A stretch of DNA of 64,000 nucleotides from Toxorhynchites rutilus septentrionalis (taxonomy: Eukaryota; Arthropoda; Insecta; Diptera; Culicidae), in assembly GCF_029784135.1 (NCBI RefSeq), contig NC_073744.1, positions 68,121,593 to 68,185,592 on the forward strand, written 5' to 3'. This document shows positions 22,786-33,615 of the stretch, piece after piece. Both the position numbers and the translations under genes were made by a program. Within the stretch, counting starts at the first letter, position 1, and each line of letters opens with the position of its first letter. The notes under the pieces were generated by a model. It was not told where the DNA came from and searched no databases. It was given only the letters and a program-made list of their open reading frames with translations.

Positions 22786-23790
22786 ATGAGAGCTGCTGCC
22801 ATACAAATGAAACACAAATTTCAGCATTCCTCGAGAATTAATCAAGCAAATGAAACCAAATTTTGGCATGTGGAGGTTTCAGGGTGCAATAAATGTTTTA
22901 CGGTGGTAAGACACTCCACCCCCCTCTCTAAGGGGGAGCTGCCATACAAACGAAACACAAATTTCTGCATAACTCGAGAGCTAATGAGGCAAATGGAGCC
23001 AAATTTGGCATGTAATGGTTTTAGGAGGTAGGAAACGTTTCTATGGTGAGTAAACACTCCTCCCCCCTCTCCAATGGGGGCTGCCATACAAATGAAACAC
23101 AAATTTCGGCATATCTTGAATACCAATCAAGAAAATGGAGCCAAATTTGGCATGTGAAGGTTTCATGGGGGCAAGAAACGCTTCTATGGTGAGCAGACAC
23201 TCCTCCCCCCTTTCGAAGGGGGGCTGCTATACAAATGAAACACAAATTTCTGCATAGCTTGAAAACTATCAAGCAAATGGAGCCAAGTCTGGCATGTGAA
23301 GGTTTTAGGGGGCAATAAATATTTCTATGGTGCTTGACACTCCCACCCCTTCTCTGAGGGGGAGCTGCCATACGACAATGAAATACAAATTTCTGCATAC
23401 CTCGAAAACCAATCAAGCAAATGAAGCCAAATTTGGCATGTGAAGGTTTCTTTCGTGAATCAACACTCCTCCCCTCTCTCTAAAGGGGAGGGGGGAGGGC
23501 TACCATACAGATGAAGCATAAGTTTCTGTATATTTATCGAACAAATGGTACCAATTTCGGTATATGGAGGTTGTAGGGAGCAATACACGTTTCTATGGTG
23601 GTTTGACACTCCTCCCTCCTTCCTAAGGGGGGGAAGCGAGTTACTGCATTACTCGAGAATCAACCACGCAAACGGAACCAAATTTGGGATGTGAGGGTTT
23701 TTGGGGACAATAAATGTTTCTATGATGGTATGACACCTCTGCCTCCTCTGGAATAGATGGGGAGGGGGGTTTCCAAATAATTAAAACACA
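22786..23790 (+). repeat. Minisatellite array, about 142-bp unit, 7 copies
   Basis: Units begin CTGCCATACAAATGAAACAC (about 22797, 22940, 23083, 23227, 23368, then degenerate) and carry CCAAATTTGGCATGTGAAGG and a C-rich ACACTCCTCCCCCCTCTC box with its complement AAGGGGG. Open frames across it are artefacts of the repeat. The same unit forms the palindromic array at 40480-41275. In both places a Helitron-like terminus follows. Confidence 0.85.
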
Positions 23791-24016
23791 TATTTCAATC
23801 TAACATATCCCAACAAACATGACAATTGAAAATTTTCGAAAAACTCTGAAGAAAATGGGACAATTTGCAAAACTTCAACTCCCATATGCTCTACAGTTTC
23901 ATAGTGACAAGCGTTGTTAGTCCATTTGATGTTCGCGCTGACGAAATGGATCTTTGTTCGAAAGTGGAAATTGATATTAATGTGATGAAACTCACTCCTA
24001 TAGCTTGTTCTATCTA

Positions 24017-25155
24017 CACTCGACAAAAAAATTAGAGGAACAGAGTGCGAAGTCGGAAATTTTAAGTGATTGTTGACATGCTGTATCTTCGTGAAAAATC
24101 AACGCATATCGATGAAAGGTGCATCATTTTAAAGCTACAACTTTCAGGTAGTAGAATATGTTAAAAAATTAGTTAAATTTTTTGCATCGATTAAAAAAAA
24201 AACGTGCCAAAAACAGGATTTTCATAGTGCTTTACAAAATTCACTGTAGTTCTAAAAATATCGCAGTAAGTTCTAATGTTTGCAGGCAGAACGAACGATT
24301 CGTTACTTTCGTTTTCATGCATTTGTAGTTACAAAAATTGTAAGAAGTGATGATACTCCCACATATTCATATGCATTTCCACACATACACGCACTCTTCA
24401 CCCACAAACTCAAAGAGACGAAAGTTACGAATCGTTCATTCTGAGAGTCGCGTAGGATTTTATCCTTCTGGTACGATGTGCGATTAAATGCTCCTTTAAT
24501 TTATTCCAAACTGCCAAAAATCGGCTAGAAAAAACAGTTGAACGTATCAATATGAAACGTTCACAGATGTTTAGGGAATACACTAGGCTAAAAATTTGCC
24601 TGCATTAGAACTTACTGCGATATTTACAGAACTACAGTAAATTTTGTAAAGCACTATGAAAATCCTGTTTTTGGCACTTTTTTTAAATAGATGCAAAAAC
24701 TTTAAATAATAAAAAAAATAATTTTTTTGCAGAATTTATTGAAGTTTTCAAAATGGCCTTTCGATTTGCGGTGCGATGGTTGTTTATTGAATTATTCATT
24801 ATCAAAGACGAAGGGGTAATTTTTCATTCAAACTGAAATATCGCTGTGTGGGAAGGTCCTACAGGAACGTTCTTGAAAACTGATTGATGAGGTTAATTGG
24901 ATTTGCTGTTGAGTTGGTTGGTAAAAAAAATCGAAAAAAGAAAGAAAAATCGATTCCCGATATTGTTGCCTACTACACCTACACACACCAAGATAAAAAT
25001 ATGTATGAAAAATATTCTAATACCTGAAAGTTGTATCTTCAAAATGATGCGTCTCCTATCGATATGCGTTTATTTTTCACGAAGTTACAGCATGTCAACA
25101 ATCACCTAAAATTTCCGATTTCGCATTCTGTTCCTCTATTTTTTTTTGTCGAGTA
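24017..25155. mobile_element. Tc1-type foldback element with long TIRs
   Basis: Inverted ends read ACTCGACAAAAAAA then TAGAGGAACAGA and remain similar for about 150 bp (for example GATTGTTGACATGCTGTA and CGCATATCGAT). TA flanks at 24015-24016 and 25156-25157. A second inner inverted pair (GTGCCAAAAACAGGATTTTC at 24206 with its inverse ending near 24679) makes a nested hairpin. No transposase remains. The ends resemble Tc1-like TIRs. Confidence 0.78.
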
Positions 25156-25469
25156 TATAGATAAAAATGGATCGTCGAATGTGTTGATACAAGCAAAACT
25201 CGAAGAAGGAATTGTCTGATTTAGGGCTTTCTTTATTCTTTCATATTTTCTGTATCAAACATTTATTCCATGTAACGGAGAAAAATTGTATTTGCAAGTG
25301 ATTGGAAAATCTTGAACGAGAATTGTGTCTGAAAATAATCCCCTAATAATAATATCATAATGACGAGTTTTGGTAGAAGTATTAGGAATTTTATAGTAAA
25401 ATGTAGTTTTAAAGGGTAGATTAGAAGATCAATCAATGAACAGTTCTGCGATTGGACCCATAAACGAGC

Positions 25470-25542
25470 GCTTAGTAAGAAAACGTGAATGTGATAACAC
25501 AAAATAAATTTTGGGCAGGACGAAGTTTGCCGGGTCTGCTAG
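25470..25542 (+). mobile_element. Helitron-like 3' terminus
   Basis: The end GTTTGCCGGGTCTGCTAG is followed by T. The preceding TTAGTAAGAAAACGT and ATTTTGGGC words are shared with the terminus at 41388. Together with the minisatellite at 22786-23790 and the bridging CATGACAATTGAAAATT near 23818, it is probably one element of about 2.7 kb into which the foldback at 24017 inserted. Confidence 0.65.
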
Positions 25543-26338
25543 TACAGAATGATGAGAGCATTTAACTTCTGTTCTGACCGTCAAAGGAATCGCATGCTTT
25601 TTTATTTGAATCCTAACCAACCCTTCAGGTCTTAACTTGAGTAAATTCCCGATATGTACTGATGCTGGCACCTAATATGAAAATTAGAAGGATACGATAA
25701 ATTTACAATAAAATCACACCACTCAAATCCAATTGCTCTTGGGTGAACCCTAATACAGACCTTCAGTGAAACGGATTCGGAGTATCTTATTTGAGCCTGT
25801 AAGACGACCCGGAATCACATTGAAACCGATTGTGTCACATTTACCCGAAACCAACTCACCCGAATGACAGTTACCCGAAAGACATTCACCCGAATTCCAC
25901 TCACCCGAATGTAACGATACCCGAAAACGACAGCTACCCGAACTGACACTTACCCGAATGCGACATTTACCCGAATGTAACATTCACCCGAATGTAACAT
26001 TTACCCGAATGCGACAGTTACCCTAATGTAACAATTACCCGAATGTAACATCTAACCGAAAGCGACACTTACCCAAAAAGAGGATATATTCAAATAATAC
26101 ATAAATTTTACTATATTTGTATTTGTGTTTGTATATTTAATTCTGATCAGTGTTATATAAAGATCATTTTTGTCTTATACTTTCATTTCCATTCAAAAAG
26201 TATTTTTCGTGGGAAGTACAATTCGAGAAATACTGGCATTGAATAAAATCCTTTTCAAAGTAATGAAAAGTGAAAGAATACAGTTTTATAACGTATTATT
26301 AAGTCCATCCATTCTTATGGATGACGCAGCCCGTTTAC

Positions 26339-26462
26339 GAGCGTCGGACGCCATACGTTTATCTGGTGCATCACGTTTGCAACCAGGCAATCAAAATACA
26401 TGACATGCATAATTAACCGGGCAAACGTAATGCACCAGGTAAACGTATGCAGTCCGACGCTC
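26339..26462. repeat. Strong hairpin inside the foldback element
   Basis: The arm GAGCGTCGGACGCCATACGT continues through GGTGCATCACGTTTGC. It pairs with the inverted arm GCAAACGTAATGCACC to GTCCGACGCTC, leaving a loop of about 25 bases. Few mismatches are present over about 45 bp. The right arm runs directly into the GC-rich repeat shared with 2500-2690. Confidence 0.75.
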
Positions 26463-26600
26463 GCTAACGCTCGGTCGGATCTGACTATAGGATCGTCTCC
26501 TATGTTTCAAACAAACCGGGCAATCGGTGGAACACAGGTTTGCTTGCGAGAGGCCGCCGCTTCCGACGGCGGGTCGGCGGCCTACTCGGATTGCGTCACC
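26415..26600 (+). repeat. GC-rich dispersed repeat, third copy
   Basis: Colinear with 2500-2690: AACCGGGCAAACGTA, GACGCTCGCTAACGCTCGGT, CTCCTATGTTTCAAAC, AACCGGGCAATCG and GCCGCCGCTTCCGACGGCGG. It is inside the MULE-like element, which suggests capture of flanking sequence. Translations in any frame do not resemble a protein I know. Confidence 0.6.
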
Positions 26601-27249
26601 TCGGCGGCTTGGTACCGCCTCGATTCTTTATCGTCGTTAAATGAGGACTTCACCCCCATTAAATTGATCTCAAAATAAATTTCATCACGAAATGATGAAC
26701 TCATGATAAAAATTGCGCTGCGTCGGCAAATACGTAAGTACCATTTTTTCTTATCTATTCTTTTCACATTTTTATTAAAAAATTTTATGTTAAAGTTACC
26801 TGTTTAATTTTTCGAAATATTTCATAACCCATGCTCATTTCTGAATGATCTCTTGGTCTTAAAGATCAATACGGAAAGGAAAGAAGACAGCATGTCAATT
26901 GTGCCTACACTAATTTCTAAATTCCTCATTACAATTTCTTAGTTTACTTCGTAACTTCCTAACAGCAGATTCGACAAAACTCATAAACTGATTTGTCGGA
27001 ATTTTTCCTTCTTCATTCGGGTAGACATCCCATTCGGGTAAATGTCGCATTCGGCTAAACGTTGCATTCGGGTAAATGTTTATTCGGGTACATGTCCATT
27101 CGGGTATATGTTGCATTCGGGTATTTGTTACACTCGGGTGAATGTCATTCGGGTATGCGTTACATTCGGGTAAATGTGCTTTGGGTAAACGTGTTTCGGG
27201 TGAATGGAATTCGGGTGAATGGGACACAACAATTGAAACCATAGTGCTA

Positions 27250-28835
27250 CAGTGATAGACATGCGTTTAGTCGCACTTGAAAAAAAACTTGAAACACTTA
27301 CAAAACAACTAGGAATGTTCTTTTTATCGAGATACTTATTTGCTGTAGTAGTAGTATATTTAAGTTAACTTTATTGAAAGGACGCGCGTCACAATCACAC
27401 ACACACACACAAGGCGGCATCGGTGGATATAAACATTCAAACGTGGTTTTTTCCCGAGACATACGTTTAGCCGCAGGGCATAAAAATCGAGTTTTCGCAT
27501 AATCACCAAGCCTGTATCTGTGTTTTTTGAAAATATACTTGGGAATGTTCAACTTACAAGATAAATATTACATGTGCAACGTTAGAAGTTGGTCAGATTA
27601 GTGATTTACGTAGAATTTAAAGGAATGGAAAAAGGTATTTTATTGACGAAAGAGGGCGGAAAATAATAAAGATATTCAGTGAACAAAAGTTTTCTAGTCG
27701 TTCGATCGTAACAAAAATTGGTCTATCTGAGAAAGTGGTACGGAATTTCTTTAAATAGTGCCGGAAATATGGGATATAACGACCAACAAATGGGAACACC
27801 AAAGTTACTTTGCATCTTTAAGGTCGAAGAAAACACGAAGCAACCAGGAAACGATGTCCTGCTCATACATTAAGACGGTTGTTCCAGTAACGAAGAGACA
27901 TATTGCGCACATCTTGAATGAGTCACCAAACATCATGTGGAAGAAACCTCAAGGGAAGCCGAAACTGACCGCCACCCATAAGCAGAACCATCTCATTTTC
28001 ACCCGGCAATATATGGAATGGAAACTAGAATGGAGAAATGTTGTATTTTCCGGCGAAAAAAGTTCCATTTGGATGGTCCGGACTGTTACAGTTGCTATTG
28101 GTACAATTTAAGTCAACGGCATGCCGTAAGATCGAAGCGAAACTTTAGGGGCGGACGTTTGACAGTGTGAGGAGCCGTTTCCTATCACAGCAAGCTTCTC
28201 ATTTGTTTCATTTTCATCCGAAAAGTATCTTCAATTACTGGAGGACGTTTTGATTGGCCATATTAAGAATAACGCTACCGAGGATGTCGTTTTTTCAGCA
28301 GGATTATGCATATCCACGTTTCCAAGCAAACGAAGGCATGGTTTGCCGAGAAGGACATTTCGCTTCTTGAATGACCTGCTGGCAGTCGATTGCAATCCCA
28401 TAGACAGCCTATGAAGAATCTTGGCCGAGATGATCTATGCAAACGGATGACAATTTGACAGCAAGGCAGTAATTCAGGAATGTTGGACTATAATCAATAT
28501 GGCAACATTTTAAAAGCTGCCTGACTCGATGCCAAATCGAGTTTTTAAGGTGATCCGAAATGGAGGTGGACATACTAAATACCGATTGGACTCGGAATTT
28601 GCCGCACAAATTTTCTTTTATTGAAATATTATGATGCGGCTACACGAATGTCCACCCTGATTCCACATATTTGAATTACTTAGAAAACAAAAAGTGAATT
28701 TATACTTTTTTTTAGAATGAATTCGATGAAAATAAACAATAATCGTCTTTTATGAGTAAAACTGTACAAAGAATTGACTTATTTTTAAAAATATTGAGGA
28801 AAAATAGGGTGCGGCTAAACGAATGCCTACCACTG
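27250..28835 (+). mobile_element. Tc1-like element with right end split by an insertion
   Basis: The left TIR CAGTGATAGACATGCGTTTA follows TA at 27248-27249. The right TIR is the inverse of CAGTGGTAGGCATTCGTTTA and ends at 28835. The expected flanking TA is not next to it but at 31021-31022, after a second CACTG at 31016-31020. The 2.2-kb foldback element therefore inserted in the terminal five bases. The element is about 1.59 kb, a normal Tc1 length. Confidence 0.88.
27625..28610 (+). pseudogene. Tc1-type transposase pseudogene
   Basis: ATG at 27625 starts MEKGILLTKEGGK, then stops. The HTH helix SRSIVTKIGLSEKVVRNFFK follows in frame from about 27690. The second DNA-binding part and start of the catalytic domain are at 27890-28110 (HIAHILNESPNIMWKKPQ, then WRNVVFSGEK). 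First catalytic Asp is Gly (FSGEK), the second is present in QQDYA (near 28300), and the third, normally Glu in NPIENLW, reads Asp in NPIDSL followed by a stop (near 28410). The C-terminus PNRVFKVIRNGGG is readable to about 28580. Multiple lesions make it dead. Confidence 0.85.
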
Positions 28836-31015
28836 CACAATGGTCCAGGAGATGCATTTAAGTGGAAATTAGCATTTAGAGCCCGACAGTTATTCTCTAG
28901 ACAAAAACTGTCTTAGACAAAGTTGTTACATATGATAGAGCGCTCATTTTTATGTTATCAAGAATAGGGTGACCAAAATTTTCGATGAAATAAAAAATAT
29001 AACTTGCTTATCTATAGAGATAGGGGCAAACATAGTTCGACAATGTTATAGTTCCGGTTATTTGAAATATCTTTGTAGAACAAAATTGTTCTCTATCTCT
29101 TAAAATAATCGATATAGCGCCTTTTTTCTATGTTACGTTAGGGTTACCATGAAAAAAACTATTTTTTCGCTACAACTTTTATATTTCAAATTCTACATGC
29201 AAATTGTCTTCGAAAGACTTTTAGAGCTTACTAAGACAAACATTTTTCGATGCAGAACTTGTCGATACCTCAACTTCACTCAAAGTTATTGATATTTCTT
29301 CCCAAGAAATACGCTCTCTTCAATTGTTTGTCATTCTTTCTGGGGCAAACGTAAACAAAGTTTATTGACGGCATTTGAAAGAGCATATTTCATTCTACAT
29401 GATGTGTGGTTTTCAAAAATATGTTATTTTTCGTGTTTGAGTAAATTTAAATTGAAATCATGAGTTTTTGGGTAAAAAACCATCAACTTTGAGGAGGATT
29501 AAGATATAGACAGGTTTTGCATCGCAAAATGTTGATATCGATAAGCTCTAAAAGTCGTACGAAGACAGTTCTAATGTAGAATTTGAAATATAAAAGTTAA
29601 AGCAGAAAAAACACATTTTTTCATGGTCTCCCTAATGCAACTTAGAAAAAAGCGCTAAATAGATTTTTTTCAAAGATAGAAAAAAGCTTTGTTCTACAAA
29701 GTTGTTTAAAATAACTGGGGCTACAACATTGTTAAACTATGTTTATCTCTATCTATAAAGATAAGAAAGTTAGATTTTTCATTTCATCGACAATTTCGGT
29801 CACCCTATTTTTGATAACATAAAAATTAGCGCTCTATCATATGTAATAACTATGTCTAAGACAGTTTTTGTCTAAACAATAAATATCTCCCACAAAGTTG
29901 TTTTAGCGCTTTCTATCTGAGTTGCATTAGTGCACCCGTGGCCGAGTGGTTAGCATCTCACATTATCATGCCGGGTGTTCGGGTTCGACTCCCGTCCTGG
30001 CCGGGGGATTTTTCGTCAATGAAATTTCCTTCGACTTGCACTGTGGTCACGCGTATTCTAGAGCTTGCCCCTCTGAATACATTCGAGACGTGTTATTTAG
30101 CTTAAGAAATCTCAACTAAGTATTAATAAATGACGTTAGTTAATACATACGTTGAGACGGCAAAAGTTCCATAGGGAACGTTAACGCCATTCAAGAAGAA
30201 GATCTGAGTTGCATTAGGGTAACCATGAAAAAACGGTTTTTTTACTCTAACTTTTATATTTAAAATTCTACATCAAAATGGTCTTCGTACGACTTTTAGA
30301 GCTTATTAATACCAATATTTTGTGATGCAGAACATTTCAATATCTTAATACTGCTCAAAGTTATCGATGGGGTTTCATCCAAAAACTCAATTTTAGATTT
30401 TTTGATTTCATTTTTAGTTTACTCAAACATAACAAATAACATAGCTTCGAAAATCACATATTACATTGAGTGAAATCTGTTCTTTCAAATTCCGTCAACA
30501 AACATTTTTTATGTTTGCCCCAGAAAGAGTGACAAACAAATGAAAAGAGCGTGTTTTTTGGGAAGGAAAAACTTTTTTGTTGGGGTATTGACAAGTTCTG
30601 CATCGAAAAATGTTTTTATTAGTATGCTCTAAAAATCTTTCCAAGACAGTTTGCATGTAAAATTTGAAATATAAAAGTTAGAGCAAAAACAGTTTTTTTT
30701 CATGGTGACCCTAACGTAACATAGAAAAAGGCGCTATATCGGTTATTTCAAGAGATAGAGAAAAACTTTGTTCTACAAAGATGTCTCAAATAATTGGAGC
30801 TACAACATTGTCGAACTATGTTTACCTCTATCTATAAAGATAAGAAAGTTAGATTTTTTATTTCATCAACAATTTTGGTCACCCTATTTCTGACAACATA
30901 AAAACGAGCGCTCTATCATAAGTAACAACTTTGTCTAAGACAGTTTTTGTCTAGAGAATAACTGTCAAGCTCTAATTGCTAATTTCCACTTAAATGCATC
31001 TCCTGGACCTTTGTG
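28836..31015. mobile_element. Double-palindrome foldback element, 5-bp target duplication
   Basis: Ends are inverted CACAAWGGTCCAGGAGATGC with similarity running several hundred bases. CACTG flanks both sides (28831-28835, 31016-31020). Internally two palindromes stand in series: about 28850-29900 and about 30218-30960, each with inverted copies of ACTTTTATATTTCAAATTCT and GACTTTTAGAGCTTA. A family 1 SINE sits at their junction. No coding sequence was recognised, so mobilisation would be in trans. The superfamily is undetermined. Confidence 0.8.
29931..30201 (+). mobile_element. tRNA-derived SINE, family 1, copy 2
   Basis: Flanked by the perfect 16-bp target duplication ATCTGAGTTGCATTAG at 29915-29930 and 30202-30217, the signature of target-primed reverse transcription. 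It carries the A box TGGCCGAGTGGTTAGCAT, B box GGTTCGACTCCC, body, and a CAAGAAGAAG tail. It is 271 bp. It lies inside the foldback element and is the youngest layer of the local stack. Confidence 0.93.
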
Positions 31016-31022
31016 CACTGTA

Positions 31023-33507
31023 TTAACGGATATTCAATCAATGGTTCATCTAAAGTGAGGTTAGATCCTGAGCCTATACTTGAGTCTGTGTTTCTAAAAA
31101 TACAATCATTATGCCGCATGCGGTAAAGTATCAATGTAATCTTCCATCACTAGTCTAGTGATTTATCCGCATCGTCGAACAATAACAAATTGCTTATCAC
31201 ACTTCTACTCATAAAACCTCTTGAAGGTGTCCATTATTAACATTATCATCGACTTCGGCCACAAAAATAAGCATCCCGGTACCCAACCATTGCCTCTCTT
31301 CACACGATTCCAGCTGAGCATGGTTTTATTTTCGTTTTTATTTCGCCTGTGCCGCGCGCCGTGAAAAGATACACAACTCATCTGCACACACTTTAATGGA
31401 CAGAACGGACCAGACAGCCAGGTACCAGCCAGTCAGCCAGCCAGCCACCTAGCGACGGGATTTTTACGCCTCGTTTCATTTCGACACACGCACAAAGAGG
31501 TTCCAAGGTGTAACAACAGCAATTGCCGGTCAGAACAGTCGAAAAAAAAATGTAAGAACACGTAAAAAATATAAAAACCCACACTCATATTCACAGCCGA
31601 ACGCGCGTAATTCGTCGAAAACGCGGCCAACGTTGAAGTGTTTCGCCGCATCAGAAACAGAACTGCCCTCGAGTGCCGAATGCGGGTGCACGGTGGGTAG
31701 GGATCGTTTGGATCTGTGTCCTGTTTGCCACGAGTCGCTTCTCGGTTTCGGACAATTCGATAATTGAGCCGAATATTTCTCCCACTGTGCGTCCAGAACG
31801 CAATGGGTATCCTTCTGTTTCCGAAGTCCGAAGAAGCAAAGTACACTCGACTGATACGTCGGGAGAACAAAGATGCAGTATAATGATAATAATAAACATA
31901 TTTCTTACATCAAATTATGTTTATACCACGTTTTATAAGCGGTTGCCTTTTCGGAACTCGGCTTTCGGAGGAAACAACCGAAATTGCCCGGAGGAAATAT
32001 TTCGGCATTTTTTCCTCCCCATTTTTCTCATGCTCCATGTGTGCGAGAGTGTTTGTACTGCTTAAGTTGCATGTGGGTATCGTTGCCAACCTGAAGGATC
32101 CCATTATTTTCGGAGTCAAACATTCTCTGGAGAGCGAAAGGCCGAAATCACGGACGATTTCCTAACGAGTCTGGTAAAATAAACACAAAAACACTTTAGC
32201 GCGGAGCGCTTTTATGCGATCATGACGCTATTGGAGAACACCTTTTTTGCGGCCCACCATTTATGTAGGTGATATGGTTGAGGTTTTCCTCATTTGTTCT
32301 TTCTTTTTTATGAGAACATGTTTCGAAACAGGAGACAGGCACGGGAGAGATCTTTCGTTGCGTCGTTAAGTGCGGAGAAGAAAAGCCCGTTCGTCATTTA
32401 CGGTGCGGGTCCGTTTGATGCTCTGCGGCAACCGCCCCGAAGTGGATCCTCTTTTGCCGGATTTTAATCGACCAAATTAAACTGGAATGTGCACGCACAC
32501 CTCCTTTTCTCGTTAGTCGCGCTGAGTTTTCCTTTTCACACATTTTTAGCCCGAGCGACCGCAGGAGATGAGATTGATTGTAACGAGAGCCTGGGAGGAG
32601 GATGTTATCGTGCGTTGGTAAGGATTTTCGACTGGAGATAATTTGGGATCGGGCTCGTTTTGGAATGGTAATTATTGCGCGGAGAAACGGCATTTGTGTT
32701 CCGTAATGATTTATTCATACAATAAGTATTATCCTACGAGAGCATTTTTCAATGAAACTTGTTTAGCGCGAAACTGTGCTCATCCCCAACCAGAATAAAT
32801 ATGTTCTCCGTTTCCGTTTGTACTCTGAATGCTATTACTAAAATTTCAGCTTGAAATAGAAGAAAGAAATTGATGTGCCAAATGCATAGTATCCCTTTAA
32901 TTCAAGCTTTGTTTGACAGCTCTATGAAACACCTCATTGAGAAAATGGAAATTATTAAACTCGACCGACCAATCTTGTTCCAGCTCGTCAAAATTTTGAT
33001 TCCGTTCGGCGAAGACCAACAAAAGGCCCTCTTCAGAAAGAAAAACACAATTTCTCTTCCGCCAACAAAGGGATCCAACACAGTCTCACTCAATAACGCT
33101 TTTGAGTATAAAAAATTAAATATCAACTCAATATCGTGAATAAAAGGGGAATCATTTATTACGCGGCACGAGAGCTCAAAAGCGATATCTAAAGAGCAGT
33201 CAGCATCGATTTGGGCCGATATTGATATAAACACAATGTAAACTACTCGTCGAATGAGCCTCCAAAAAATATCGAGGCGTAGGCACACGGCAGTGCATGT
33301 TAAAGCTGACAGGGGTGTATTTCTATATTTTTCTCTGCTATCTAGAGAAATGAATGTAATTATGAACTACAGAATATTATTACTGGATGTAGATTGATAG
33401 ACTCATCCTTATTAACAATATAAAGAGCTTAACTTAATCTCCGCCTGGATACCAAGACTATGATTTAAACAGTTCTAGAAGTCATTACTAACGCATCTCG
33501 CACTTTT
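31023..33507. other. Unassigned, low-repeat stretch; GC-richer 31.2-32.7 kb
   Basis: I cannot support a gene. A frame around 31673-32065 encodes a hydrophobic stretch (GIVWICVLFAT) that could mimic a signal peptide, but it lacks an ATG near the start and has no family match. Antisense frames overlap it. A (CAGC)n-like run is at 31427-31447. The composition and absence of shared repeats suggest host DNA, perhaps near a gene's 5' side. Confidence 0.4.
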
Positions 33508-33615
33508 GACATAGGACTATGTCTTTGATTTCTATATAGTGGGGTCATTCTCCGTCAAGGTTTTCATGACAAAAAAAAACATTTTGGGCGGGACGAAGTT
33601 TGCCGGGTCAGCTAG
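33508..33615 (+). mobile_element. Very short Helitron-like element
   Basis: The perfect 16-bp near-palindrome GACATAGGACTATGTC at 33508-33523 is followed within 92 bp by the terminus GTTTGCCGGGTCAGCTAG (ending 33615, then T). The same two landmarks occur about 360 bp apart at 4184-4542. If they delimit the element, it is about 108 bp and contains only terminal signals. The 5' limit is an inference. Confidence 0.5.

Larger units (their letters stand above)
25828..27231. mobile_element. Foldback element with tandem-repeat TIRs and 9-bp target duplication (MULE-like)
   Basis: The direct repeat ATTGAAACC lies immediately outside at 25819-25827 and 27232-27240. Ends are inverted GATTGTGTCACATTTACCCG and TGTTGTGTCCCATTCACCCG. 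Each arm is an array of about 16-bp units containing ACCCGAATGTAACATT: about 15 units at 25839-26075 and about 13 inverted units at 27014-27225. A 9-bp duplication is characteristic of Mutator-like elements. The interior holds a 45-bp-arm hairpin and a GC-rich repeat. No transposase is visible. Confidence 0.8.

Noticed and set aside
22842..23416. Long minus-strand open frames with repeated peptide segments
   Set aside because: They are translations of the 142-bp minisatellite, and the repetition comes from the DNA repeat.
25839..26075. CRISPR-like short regular repeats
   Set aside because: Units of about 16 bp are contiguous with no unique spacers, and an inverted matching array lies 1 kb away. 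They are the arms of a eukaryotic foldback transposon.
31433..32065. Overlapping open frames with a hydrophobic, signal-like segment
   Set aside because: The plus-strand frame has no ATG at its apparent start, no domain and no splice support. The antisense frame is equally long.
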